The notes under the pieces are model-generated. The model did no database searches. It saw only the letters and a list, made by a program, of their open reading frames with translations, and had not been told where the DNA came from. From the NCBI GenBank assembly GCA_947486505.1, contig CANKTT010000087.1, positions 1 through 6,148 on the forward strand: DNA of 6,148 nucleotides, read 5' to 3'. Positions 1-5,410 of this stretch are shown one piece after another. Made by a program: the position numbers and the translations under genes. Position 1 is the first letter of the stretch. Every line of letters begins with the position of its first letter. The stretch is from Actinomycetota bacterium. Lineage in GTDB: Bacteria > Actinomycetota > Actinomycetes > S36-B12 > UBA5976.

Positions 1-428
1 ACCGCCCACTCACATCAGTTGGCAGAATTCAAGCCAGTATGTTGGTTACTGCTCTCGCAGCGTACGGAATATCTGAATTACATTCTTCAGACTCGGTTCG
101 ATGCCGCGACACAGTTGGGCCATACGCATCTGCTCGAAGTTTGTCGATCACGCTAGAGCCAACATTAAGTGAAGAACAGCACCTTGAATTTCCTGACAAA
201 GCGCGTGATCGAACAAGTGAATTGACAGAAATTGAAAGTGCATTCGTGCTGTGCACCCATCGCCCAGTTTTGCCAACGGTCATGGAAGTGCTCACTGAAA
301 AATTTAATTTAGAGTCTGATTCGAAAAAGGCTTTTGATCCGTCGCTAACACCGGGTTCGATGGTCGTGTACCACCGAGATGCAACAGATCTTTCGAAAGT
401 CGTTACAGTCGAAAGACACTTCCACTAA
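1..428 (+). CDS. mutT1: MutT1-like protein, C-terminal histidine phosphatase domain (5' end outside window)
   Basis: The reading frame is open from base 3 to the TAA at 426-428, giving 141 visible residues; the start lies upstream. The visible part reads as the C-terminal two thirds of a histidine-phosphatase (SixA/phosphoglycerate-mutase-like) domain. It opens with RPLTSVGRIQA (the family pattern R-P-L-x3-G-x2-Q-A), then LHSSDSVRCRDTVGPYA (the S-x3-R-C-x2-T segment), EPTLSEE, and CTHRPVLP, which carries the second catalytic histidine, and ends near SMVVYHRD. The first catalytic RH motif and any N-terminal Nudix domain would be upstream. In actinobacteria this domain order is typical of MutT1, which hydrolyses 8-oxo-dGTP and diadenosine polyphosphates and often sits beside ppk and the pst genes. 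The pst neighbourhood here is the main reason for preferring MutT1 over a stand-alone SixA-type phosphatase. An internal ATG at 39 is not the start, because conserved residues precede it. The gene converges on pstB with a 6-bp gap. Confidence 0.78.
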   Translation, partial: RPLTSVGRIQASMLVTALAAYGISELHSSDSVRCRDTVGPYASARSLSITLEPTLSEEQHLEFPDKARDRTSELTEIESAFVLCTHRPVLPTVMEVLTEKFNLESDSKKAFDPSLTPGSMVVYHRDATDLSKVVTVERHFH

Positions 429-434
429 CTCGAT

Positions 435-1286
435 TTATCCAAATCGGCCGGAAATGTAATCTTCAGTGCGTGAGTCACTTGGATTCGTAAAAATCTGAGA
501 AGTTTGATCCATTTCGACCAAGTGTCCAAAGCGTTGACCTGCATCATCAATCTTTGCGCTAAAGAACGCTGTGCGATCTGAAATCCGAGCTGCTTGTTGC
601 ATATTGTGAGTCACGATAACCACTGTGTATTCATTTACAAGTTCCAGCATTAGATCTTCAATCAATGACGTTGCGATCGGATCAAGTGATGCACAAGGCT
701 CATCCATTAGCAAAATATCTGGTGAGGTCGCAATCGCACGTGCAATACATAATCGCTGCTGCTGCCCACCCGAAAGTGCGAAACCGCTTTGATCCAACTT
801 GTCCTTCACTTCCGACCACAATCCGGCTTTATTTAGTGCGTGCTCTACCAGGTCCGCTGTTTCAGTCTTGTTCAACTTCGTGCCAGTAACGCGTGGGCCA
901 TAAGCAATGTTGTCGAATATTGATTTCGGGAATGGATTTGGTTTTTGGAATACCATGCCAACTCGGCGCCGAACTTCAATTGGATCCACTGTGTGACCGT
1001 AAAGGTCATGGCCTCGGTAATAAATACTGCCAGCAACTCGAGCACTCGGCACTAAATCATTCGTTCGATTCAAGCAACGAAGCACCGTTGACTTCCCACA
1101 GCCAGAAGGGCCGATGAAGGCGGTGATTTGGTTGGCGCCAACATCGAGTGAAACATCCCGAACCGCATGGAAGTCACCGTAAAAGACGTTCAGGTTACGG
1201 AGTTCCATAATTGGCTGCATTATATCGCCTCTGGTTGATTCCCCCAAGTGTATTCCCCGGCTTAGTCCCTGTGAATCTGTTGTCAT
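435..1286 (-). CDS. pstB: Phosphate ABC transporter ATP-binding protein PstB
   Basis: This is the cytoplasmic ATPase that powers phosphate import through PstC/PstA. All ABC motifs are visible in order (283-aa numbering): Walker [10 protein letters not shown] at 59-67, Q-loop VFQKP around Q114, signature LSGGQQQR at 171-178, Walker B ILLMDEP at 191-197 with catalytic E196, D-loop SLDP at 200-203, and H-loop VTHNMQQA with H227. The C-terminus [10 protein letters not shown] is the usual PstB ending. Family members are about 255-260 aa, so this start gives a 22-residue N-terminal extension. It is chosen because AGGAG lies 6 nt before the ATG at 1286, overlapping the pstA stop. An ATG at 1220 (MQPIMELRN) would give a family-sized 261-aa protein and also has an AGAGG 7 nt upstream, so the start is uncertain although the identity is not. 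It is the last gene of the pstSCAB operon. Confidence 0.97.
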   Translation of the reverse strand: MTTDSQGLSRGIHLGESTRGDIMQPIMELRNLNVFYGDFHAVRDVSLDVGANQITAFIGPSGCGKSTVLRCLNRTNDLVPSARVAGSIYYRGHDLYGHTVDPIEVRRRVGMVFQKPNPFPKSIFDNIAYGPRVTGTKLNKTETADLVEHALNKAGLWSEVKDKLDQSGFALSGGQQQRLCIARAIATSPDILLMDEPCASLDPIATSLIEDLMLELVNEYTVVIVTHNMQQAARISDRTAFFSAKIDDAGQRFGHLVEMDQTSQIFTNPSDSRTEDYISGRFG

Positions 1287-1292
1287 GATTAT

Positions 1293-1297
1293 CTCCT
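1293..1297 (-). promoter_or_regulatory. Ribosome binding site of pstB, overlapping the pstA stop codon
   Basis: On the minus strand AGGAG lies 6 nt before the ATG at 1286. Its first two bases are the last two of the TAG stop of pstA (1296-1298), so ribosomes finishing pstA end on the pstB initiation site. This supports the longer pstB start and suggests translational coupling. Confidence 0.7.
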
Positions 1298-2180
1298 ACC
1301 AGCGCTTCGCGAACTTGTTTCGAATAAAGATTGCAAGGCCGTTCATGCTCAAAAGTATGACGAGTAGCAGCATGCTTGTAGCAGCAGCTATTTGCTTAAA
1401 CTCTTCTTGAGCGGCACTGGTCCAACTGAAAATTTGGATCGGCATTGTGGTGAAGCCCGCTAACAAGCCATTTGGATCATAGGTAATAAAAACCAAGGCT
1501 CCCAACAATAGAAGTGGCGCCGCTTCACCGATAGCCCGCGAAACCGCCAAGATTGTTCCTGTTGCTATACCTGGAACTGCAGCTGGCAGGGTTTGCTTGA
1601 TGACAGTCTGAACTTCAGTTGCACCGAGAGCTAGCGACCCGTCACGAATTTCTTGCGGTACGGAACGCAATGCTTCCCGAGTTGTCAAGATAACCACAGG
1701 CAAAATCAATAAGGCGAGTGCGAGCGCTCCACCAATAACTACATTCTTATTCTTAAGACCTAACAGGGTCAGGATTCCGAGAGTCAACATTCCGTAGAGA
1801 ATTGCTGGAACAGCGGCCAAGTTCTGAATGTTTAGCTCAATTACTTTGTTGTACCACTTTGAGCGATCGGCAAATTCTTCAAGGTAAACGGCAGCGGCTA
1901 TTCCTATCGGAATTGCCATTAACGCTGTCATGATTACAACAAAGAGGGATCCAAGGATCGCAGCGCGGGCACCTGCATCCGCCGGTGTTGTGTTGTTGTA
2001 GTTGGTGAATAAGCGCATGTCATAACGGCCCCAGCCGTTTATCGCAGTGGTCACTAACAAAATAGTTAGAAACAGGAAAGCGACAAACAAACTCAGCCAA
2101 AGTACACCTAAAAAAACTATTGATTTAAAGTTACGTTCGTGATTCTTGCCCTCAATGGACCAATTCGTTTTAACACTCAC
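1296..2180 (-). CDS. pstA: Phosphate ABC transporter permease PstA
   Basis: One of the two membrane subunits forming the phosphate channel. The 294-aa length matches the PstA family. About six hydrophobic segments are visible, near residues 21-46, 74-100, 120-141, 148-167, 204-231 and 266-287. The cytoplasmic loop that docks on PstB carries the EAA-type motif at 169-193 (EALRSVPQEIRDGSLALGA), typical of binding-protein-dependent permeases. AVYLEEFA near 97-104 and NLAAVPAILYG at 120-130 are typical of PstA/PstC. The start is GTG at 2178-2180, sharing one base with the TAG stop of pstC, and a near-perfect GGGAGG lies 7 nt upstream. PstA is told from PstC by gene order, by the short N-terminus and by the AIGEAAPLLLLGA segment. 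It is followed by pstB after 9 bp. Confidence 0.96.
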   Translation of the reverse strand: MSVKTNWSIEGKNHERNFKSIVFLGVLWLSLFVAFLFLTILLVTTAINGWGRYDMRLFTNYNNTTPADAGARAAILGSLFVVIMTALMAIPIGIAAAVYLEEFADRSKWYNKVIELNIQNLAAVPAILYGMLTLGILTLLGLKNKNVVIGGALALALLILPVVILTTREALRSVPQEIRDGSLALGATEVQTVIKQTLPAAVPGIATGTILAVSRAIGEAAPLLLLGALVFITYDPNGLLAGFTTMPIQIFSWTSAAQEEFKQIAAATSMLLLVILLSMNGLAIFIRNKFAKRW

Positions 2181-3115
2181 TAGTAGGCCTCCCGAAATCG
2201 ACGGACCAGGCGAATGCTAATGAAATTAATGATTAAAGTCATTGTGAATAGCAGCAAGCCAACTGCGAATAGAGTGTTGTACTGCAACGAACCAACGCGT
2301 GAGTCTCCAAGTGCAGCGCTAGCAATAAAACCGGTCATGGTTTGAGCGCCCTCGAGTGGATTACTCGAAATGTTAGGTTTATTGCCAGCTGCTAGTGCCA
2401 CAATCATGGTTTCGCCGACTGCTCGCGAAATGCCAAGAACTACGGCTGCCGCAATGCCTGAAAATGCTGCCGGGAAAACTACTCGCAAAGTTGTTTGCAT
2501 TTTGTTAGCACCGAGTGCAAATGATCCTTGTCGCATTGCTAGTGGTACGGCAGATAGCGCATCTTCAGATAGCGAGGCAATAGTTGGAATTATCATGACT
2601 CCCATTACTAATCCAGCTGATAAAACGCTGAATGTTCCGACAGTAAGTCCTATCCAGTCCTTTAGGACTACCCGAGTTACAAACTCAATTGCAAAGAATC
2701 CATAAACTACCGTGGGAATTCCTGCCAATAACTCGACAGCTGGCTTTAGGCGGCGACGCGCCTTTTCACTTGCATACTCAGACAAGTACATTGCCGAACC
2801 AAGTCCAAATGGAACAGCCACTAGGAGAGCAATGCCGGTTGTCCACAGCGTTCCGACAAGAAGTGGAACCACGCCGAAGCTGGCCGGCTTAAATCTTGGC
2901 GCCCACCGAGTCCCAGTTAAGAAATCCATTACTGGAACTTGACGGAAAAATTCAATTGCCGGGACCAGAAGTGACCAGACGATGCCTAGGGTAATCAAAA
3001 CTGAAAACGCAGAAGCACTGAATAGTGTGCCTCGAATAACTTGCTCGCCAATTCGTGGCGAAGAGCGGCGAAGCGAAAAATCTGCCACGCTCATCGACCT
3101 TCTTGGCTCACTCAT
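2180..3115 (-). CDS. pstC: Phosphate ABC transporter permease PstC
   Basis: The second channel-forming subunit of the phosphate importer. After a basic N-terminus there are about six hydrophobic stretches. Counting from the ATG at 3115, they lie near residues 32-57, 82-108, 129-146, 158-180, 216-241 and 281-302. The PstB-docking loop has the EAA-type motif EDALSAVPLAMRQGSFALGA, followed by GISRAVGETMIVALAAGN, which is characteristic of PstC (the VGET-M segment). The start is uncertain. The ATG at 3115 (MSEPRRS) gives 311 aa. A GTG at 3154 would add 13 residues but has no Shine-Dalgarno sequence. A further ATG at 3094 (MSVADFS) has AGAAGG only 3 nt before it. None is clearly favoured by its ribosome site. 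The gene is separated from pstS by a stable stem-loop and overlaps pstA by one base. Confidence 0.95.
   Translation of the reverse strand: MSEPRRSMSVADFSLRRSSPRIGEQVIRGTLFSASAFSVLITLGIVWSLLVPAIEFFRQVPVMDFLTGTRWAPRFKPASFGVVPLLVGTLWTTGIALLVAVPFGLGSAMYLSEYASEKARRRLKPAVELLAGIPTVVYGFFAIEFVTRVVLKDWIGLTVGTFSVLSAGLVMGVMIIPTIASLSEDALSAVPLAMRQGSFALGANKMQTTLRVVFPAAFSGIAAAVVLGISRAVGETMIVALAAGNKPNISSNPLEGAQTMTGFIASAALGDSRVGSLQYNTLFAVGLLLFTMTLIINFISIRLVRRFREAY
2188..2193 (-). promoter_or_regulatory. Ribosome binding site of pstA inside the end of pstC
   Basis: The minus strand reads GGGAGG, then 7 nt, then the GTG start of pstA. The site lies within the last codons of pstC. It fixes the pstA start at this GTG rather than at an internal codon, and together with the overlapping TAGTG stop/start it points to coupled translation of the two permeases. 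Confidence 0.75.
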
Positions 3116-3175
3116 CACAGAGAATTCTGTGCTTCCTTTTGGGCCGTTTGGCACCTGAATTTTGGTGACTTGAAG

Positions 3176-3216
3176 TAATTCTGGCCCGACAGAAGTTTGC
3201 CACCGGGCCAGAATTA
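3176..3216 (-). terminator. Strong stem-loop between pstS and pstC (attenuator or mRNA-stabilising hairpin)
   Basis: The arms TAATTCTGGCCCG (3176-3188) and CGGGCCAGAATTA (3204-3216) are perfect 13-bp complements around a 15-nt loop. The structure begins 8 nt after the pstS stop codon. On the transcribed strand the sequence after the second arm is CTTCAAG with no run of T, so a classical full intrinsic terminator is not evident. The position suggests partial termination or protection of the pstS mRNA 3' end. Either would make the binding protein more abundant than the membrane subunits. The structure is seen in the sequence; the role is inferred. Confidence 0.75.
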
Positions 3217-3224
3217 ACCATTAT

Positions 3225-4190
3225 TTACTTAAGGCCGGCAACTGCTGTTTTGGCAGTTGTAACTTGCTCCGCACTCAATGGCACGAATAGTGCCTTGGTT
3301 GTAATTGCTTCATCATTTGCTACGAAGAATTCAGCAAAGGCTAGGACCTCAGCACGAGCTGCAGCTGCGTTGCTTACGTAAATAAACAATGGACGGGAAA
3401 GTGGAGCATAGGTTCCAGCCTGAGCAGTTTCGATTGATGGAGCAACGCAACCTGCGCCACCATCGACTTCAACAGCGGTTAGCTTGTCCATGTTTTCTTC
3501 GAAGTAGGAAAGTCCGAAGTAACCAAGTGCACCCTTTGCGCCTTCAACACCCTGAACTGTTACGTTGTCATCTTCAGTTGGGTTGTAGTCAGTACGGGAA
3601 GCACCTTCTTCGCCATTGATTGCCTTAGTGAAGTAGTCAAAGGTTCCAGAGTCAGTGCCTGCGCCATAAAGATCTAGCGGCACATCTGGGAAGCCTGCAC
3701 GAATTTGAGACCATGAAGTGACAGTTCCTTCTGCGGCTGGTTCCCACATCTTCTTCAATTCGTCGATAGTTAGGCAGGTAGCCCAATCATTTTCTTTGTT
3801 AACAACGATTGTCAATGCATCATTGGCAACAACAATTTCAGTAAATTCAATTCCTGCTGCTGCACATTCGGCTGCTTCTTCATCCTTTATTGGACGAGAA
3901 GCATTTGAGATGTCCGTTTCGCCAGCACAGAACTTCTTGAAGCCACCACCAGTTCCGGAAGTACCGACAGAGACGTTGACGCTTGCATTTTCTGCCTTAA
4001 ATAATTCACCAGCTGCTGCTGAAAGTGGAGCAACAGTTGATGATCCATCGATACGAATTTCAGATGCAGATAGAGCTGGTGCCGATGTAGCGGGTGTACC
4101 TTCGGCATCTGTATTTGTGCCACCACAGGCGGATAGAACTAGCGAAATCGGGATCACCAGTTTGGTTAATTTAAGGTTAAATTGAAGCAT
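3225..4190 (-). CDS. pstS: Phosphate-binding lipoprotein PstS
   Basis: The extracytoplasmic receptor that captures phosphate and delivers it to PstC/PstA. The 321-aa product begins with a lipoprotein signal: positively charged start, hydrophobic core LVIPISLVL at 11-19, and lipobox L-S-A-C with the lipidated cysteine at 22, followed by GGTNTDAEG and a flexible Ala/Ser/Pro/Thr linker. Phosphate-site motifs follow: IDGSSTVAP around 47-55, SGTGGGFKKF at 78-87, DISNASRPI at 93-101, and GTDSGTFDYF at 178-187. The start at 4190 is chosen because it places the signal peptide at the N-terminus and has AAAGGGA 8 nt upstream. An upstream in-frame ATG at 4265 would prepend 25 residues before the signal peptide and would run through the promoter repeats, so it is rejected. 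It is the first gene of pstSCAB, under a phosphate-type promoter. Confidence 0.97.
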   Translation of the reverse strand: MLQFNLKLTKLVIPISLVLSACGGTNTDAEGTPATSAPALSASEIRIDGSSTVAPLSAAAGELFKAENASVNVSVGTSGTGGGFKKFCAGETDISNASRPIKDEEAAECAAAGIEFTEIVVANDALTIVVNKENDWATCLTIDELKKMWEPAAEGTVTSWSQIRAGFPDVPLDLYGAGTDSGTFDYFTKAINGEEGASRTDYNPTEDDNVTVQGVEGAKGALGYFGLSYFEENMDKLTAVEVDGGAGCVAPSIETAQAGTYAPLSRPLFIYVSNAAAARAEVLAFAEFFVANDEAITTKALFVPLSAEQVTTAKTAVAGLK

Positions 4191-4230
4191 ATAAATAGTC
4201 CCTTTCGTAGGAGAAAGTCTCTCTAAATTT

Positions 4231-4236
4231 AATGTA
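4231..4236 (-). promoter_or_regulatory. Probable -10 element of the pst operon promoter
   Basis: The minus strand reads TACATT, fitting the actinobacterial TANNNT -10 pattern. It implies a transcription start near 4224 and a leader of roughly 35 nt before the pstS ATG. No good -35 hexamer lies at the expected distance. That place (around 4254-4259) is occupied by the third Pho-type repeat, as expected for an activator-dependent promoter. The position is inferred from pattern only. Confidence 0.5.
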
Positions 4237-4241
4237 TTCAC

Positions 4242-4285
4242 ACTAGGAAAACTAAAGGTGTCCATTAGGTGTACAGATGATGAAC
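4242..4285 (-). promoter_or_regulatory. Pho box: tandem 11-nt direct repeats upstream of pstS
   Basis: Read on the minus strand, four consecutive 11-nt units all begin with G: GTTCATCATCT (4285-4275), GTACACCTAAT (4274-4264), GGACACCTTTA (4263-4253) and GTTTTCCTAGT (4252-4242). The first three fit the actinobacterial PhoP box, 11-nt direct repeats of the form G(G/T)TCAYYYR(G/C)G. The second and third share an exact ACACCT in register. A fifth, weaker unit GTGAATACATT (4241-4231) overlaps the presumed -10. The location just upstream of pstS fits phosphate-starvation activation by a PhoR/PhoP two-component system. The response regulator itself is not in the window. Confidence 0.75.
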
Positions 4286-4402
4286 AGTCCTACCGGTTTT
4301 CAGAACTGGCTTAGATAGTTTTTCCTTGATAAATAACAGTAATTTGACTGCTAGGGTCTAAATCAGGTCGAAATTTTCAAATACACCCCCCTTTGAGAAA
4401 GC

Positions 4403-4408
4403 TAAGAT
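4403..4408 (+). promoter_or_regulatory. Possible -10 element for the EamA transporter gene
   Basis: TAAGAT fits the TANNNT pattern and lies 17 bp before the ATG at 4426, implying a very short leader of about 10 nt. No matching -35 is visible, and the ribosome site is weak (AGG about 11 nt before the start). This is a tentative call. A TTGACT at 4344-4349 is too far away to pair with it. Confidence 0.25.
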
Positions 4409-4425
4409 TTCAGGTTTCCTAACTA

Positions 4426-5400
4426 ATGTCTAAACACAAAAAAGCTCACGAGAAAAATGCCAAACTCGGATATTCCCTTTACTTGGTGGCAGCAACCTGT
4501 TGGGCCCTGAATGGCACGGTCTCCAAAGTAGTTCTCCTAGAAGTTGGTGATCCCTTGCGGGTGTCACAATTTCGCGGAACTGGTACTGCAATCATTCTTA
4601 TAATTTTTGTAGCGCTAACCAATCGGAAAGCATTTCGAATAAAACCAAAAGAAGCACTGCTGTTAGCTGGTTACGGAATTATTGGCGTTGCTATGTGCCA
4701 ATGGTTTTATTTTGAATCTATTTCTCTAATGCCAATTACCATCAGCTTGCTAATTGAATTTATGGCACCCATCTTTGTCGTACTTTATGCTCGCTTTGTG
4801 ATGCATGTGTCAGTAAAGAACACAGTTTGGTTGGGACTTGCGCTTGCAGTTGCTGGCTTGGCTTTGGTTGCACAAGTCTGGGATGGCTTTACGCTAGACA
4901 AAATTGGCGTACTTTTTGCACTGGCTTCGATGACGACTTTGGTGTTTATGTATTTACTTGGCGATAAAGCCAGTCAAGGTCGCGACCCAATGTCACTACT
5001 TATGTGGGCGTTTATTTTCGCCTCGATCTTCTTTGCGATACTTCGTCCGTGGGGTAGCTTCCCTTGGGATTCACTGAACGCACAAGTGACGCCATTTGAA
5101 GGAAGCACAAACGTTTACCCAATTTGGCCATTCTTTGCATTTATGGTTCTCGTTGGGACTTTGATGCCATACATATTGGTTATCAATTCAATCAGGCATA
5201 TCGGCGGCTCTGGTGCCAGCATCATGGGAATGACCGAACCACCGATAGCTGCAATTGCTGCCTGGGTCGTGCTTGGCGAAAAATTTGTTCCAGTCCAGAT
5301 GTTGGGTGGCGCAATCATGTTGGTGGGAATTGTGGTGGCACAGCGCGCCCGTGAGCAGGCTGCGCACGAACCTCTACCGGAATACGAACCAGTCACCTAA
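4426..5400 (+). CDS. EamA/DMT-family transporter (ten-helix, substrate unknown)
   Basis: An integral membrane protein of the drug/metabolite transporter superfamily, likely exporting or exchanging a small metabolite. The 324-aa length and the pattern of about ten hydrophobic segments in two halves fit the EamA type. The N-terminus is lysine-rich and presumably cytoplasmic (MSKHKKAHEKNAK). The first half includes WALNGTVSK near 26-34 and the helix pair IEFMAPIFVVLYARFVM followed by VWLGLALAVAGLALVAQ. The second half repeats this theme with TEPPIAAIAAWVVLGEKFV (270-288), where the conserved E and P are typical of EamA, then GGAIMLVGIVVAQR. A short acidic tail ends the protein. The substrate cannot be read from the sequence. 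It is divergent from pstS and 10 bp upstream of an FAD-dependent oxidoreductase gene, with which it may be co-transcribed. The start is the first ATG before the membrane region, though its Shine-Dalgarno sequence is weak. Confidence 0.9.
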   Translation: MSKHKKAHEKNAKLGYSLYLVAATCWALNGTVSKVVLLEVGDPLRVSQFRGTGTAIILIIFVALTNRKAFRIKPKEALLLAGYGIIGVAMCQWFYFESISLMPITISLLIEFMAPIFVVLYARFVMHVSVKNTVWLGLALAVAGLALVAQVWDGFTLDKIGVLFALASMTTLVFMYLLGDKASQGRDPMSLLMWAFIFASIFFAILRPWGSFPWDSLNAQVTPFEGSTNVYPIWPFFAFMVLVGTLMPYILVINSIRHIGGSGASIMGMTEPPIAAIAAWVVLGEKFVPVQMLGGAIMLVGIVVAQRAREQAAHEPLPEYEPVT

Positions 5401-5410
5401 ACTTGCTGAT

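Noticed and set aside
29..295. 88-codon open frame on the minus strand
   Set aside because: Opposite the MutT1-like frame, which carries conserved histidine-phosphatase motifs; the minus frame shows no domain.
431..446. Short hairpin CGATTT-ATCC-AAATCG as a bidirectional terminator for the convergent genes
   Set aside because: Only a 6-bp AT-rich stem with no T tract on either side and partly inside pstB codons; too weak to annotate as a terminator.
2370..2705. 111-codon open frame on the plus strand
   Set aside because: Antisense shadow of pstC, whose permease motifs explain this DNA fully.
3718..4185. 155-codon open frame on the plus strand
   Set aside because: It lies entirely opposite pstS, is rich in Ala/Ser/Pro as expected from the complement of the PstS codons, and has no recognisable family features.
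4191..4265. A 25-residue N-terminal extension of PstS from the ATG at 4265
   Set aside because: It would place the lipoprotein signal peptide internally and would translate through the Pho-type repeats and the -10; the ATG at 4190 has a good ribosome site and a normal signal peptide.
4344..4349. TTGACT as a -35 element for the EamA gene
   Set aside because: No TANNNT-like hexamer lies 16-18 bp downstream; the motif is also half of the imperfect palindrome at 4334-4353, so it may be coincidental.
4386..4391. Run of six C residues upstream of the EamA gene
   Set aside because: A single short homopolymer with no partner or phase-variable context; it lies outside any coding frame and has no evident role.
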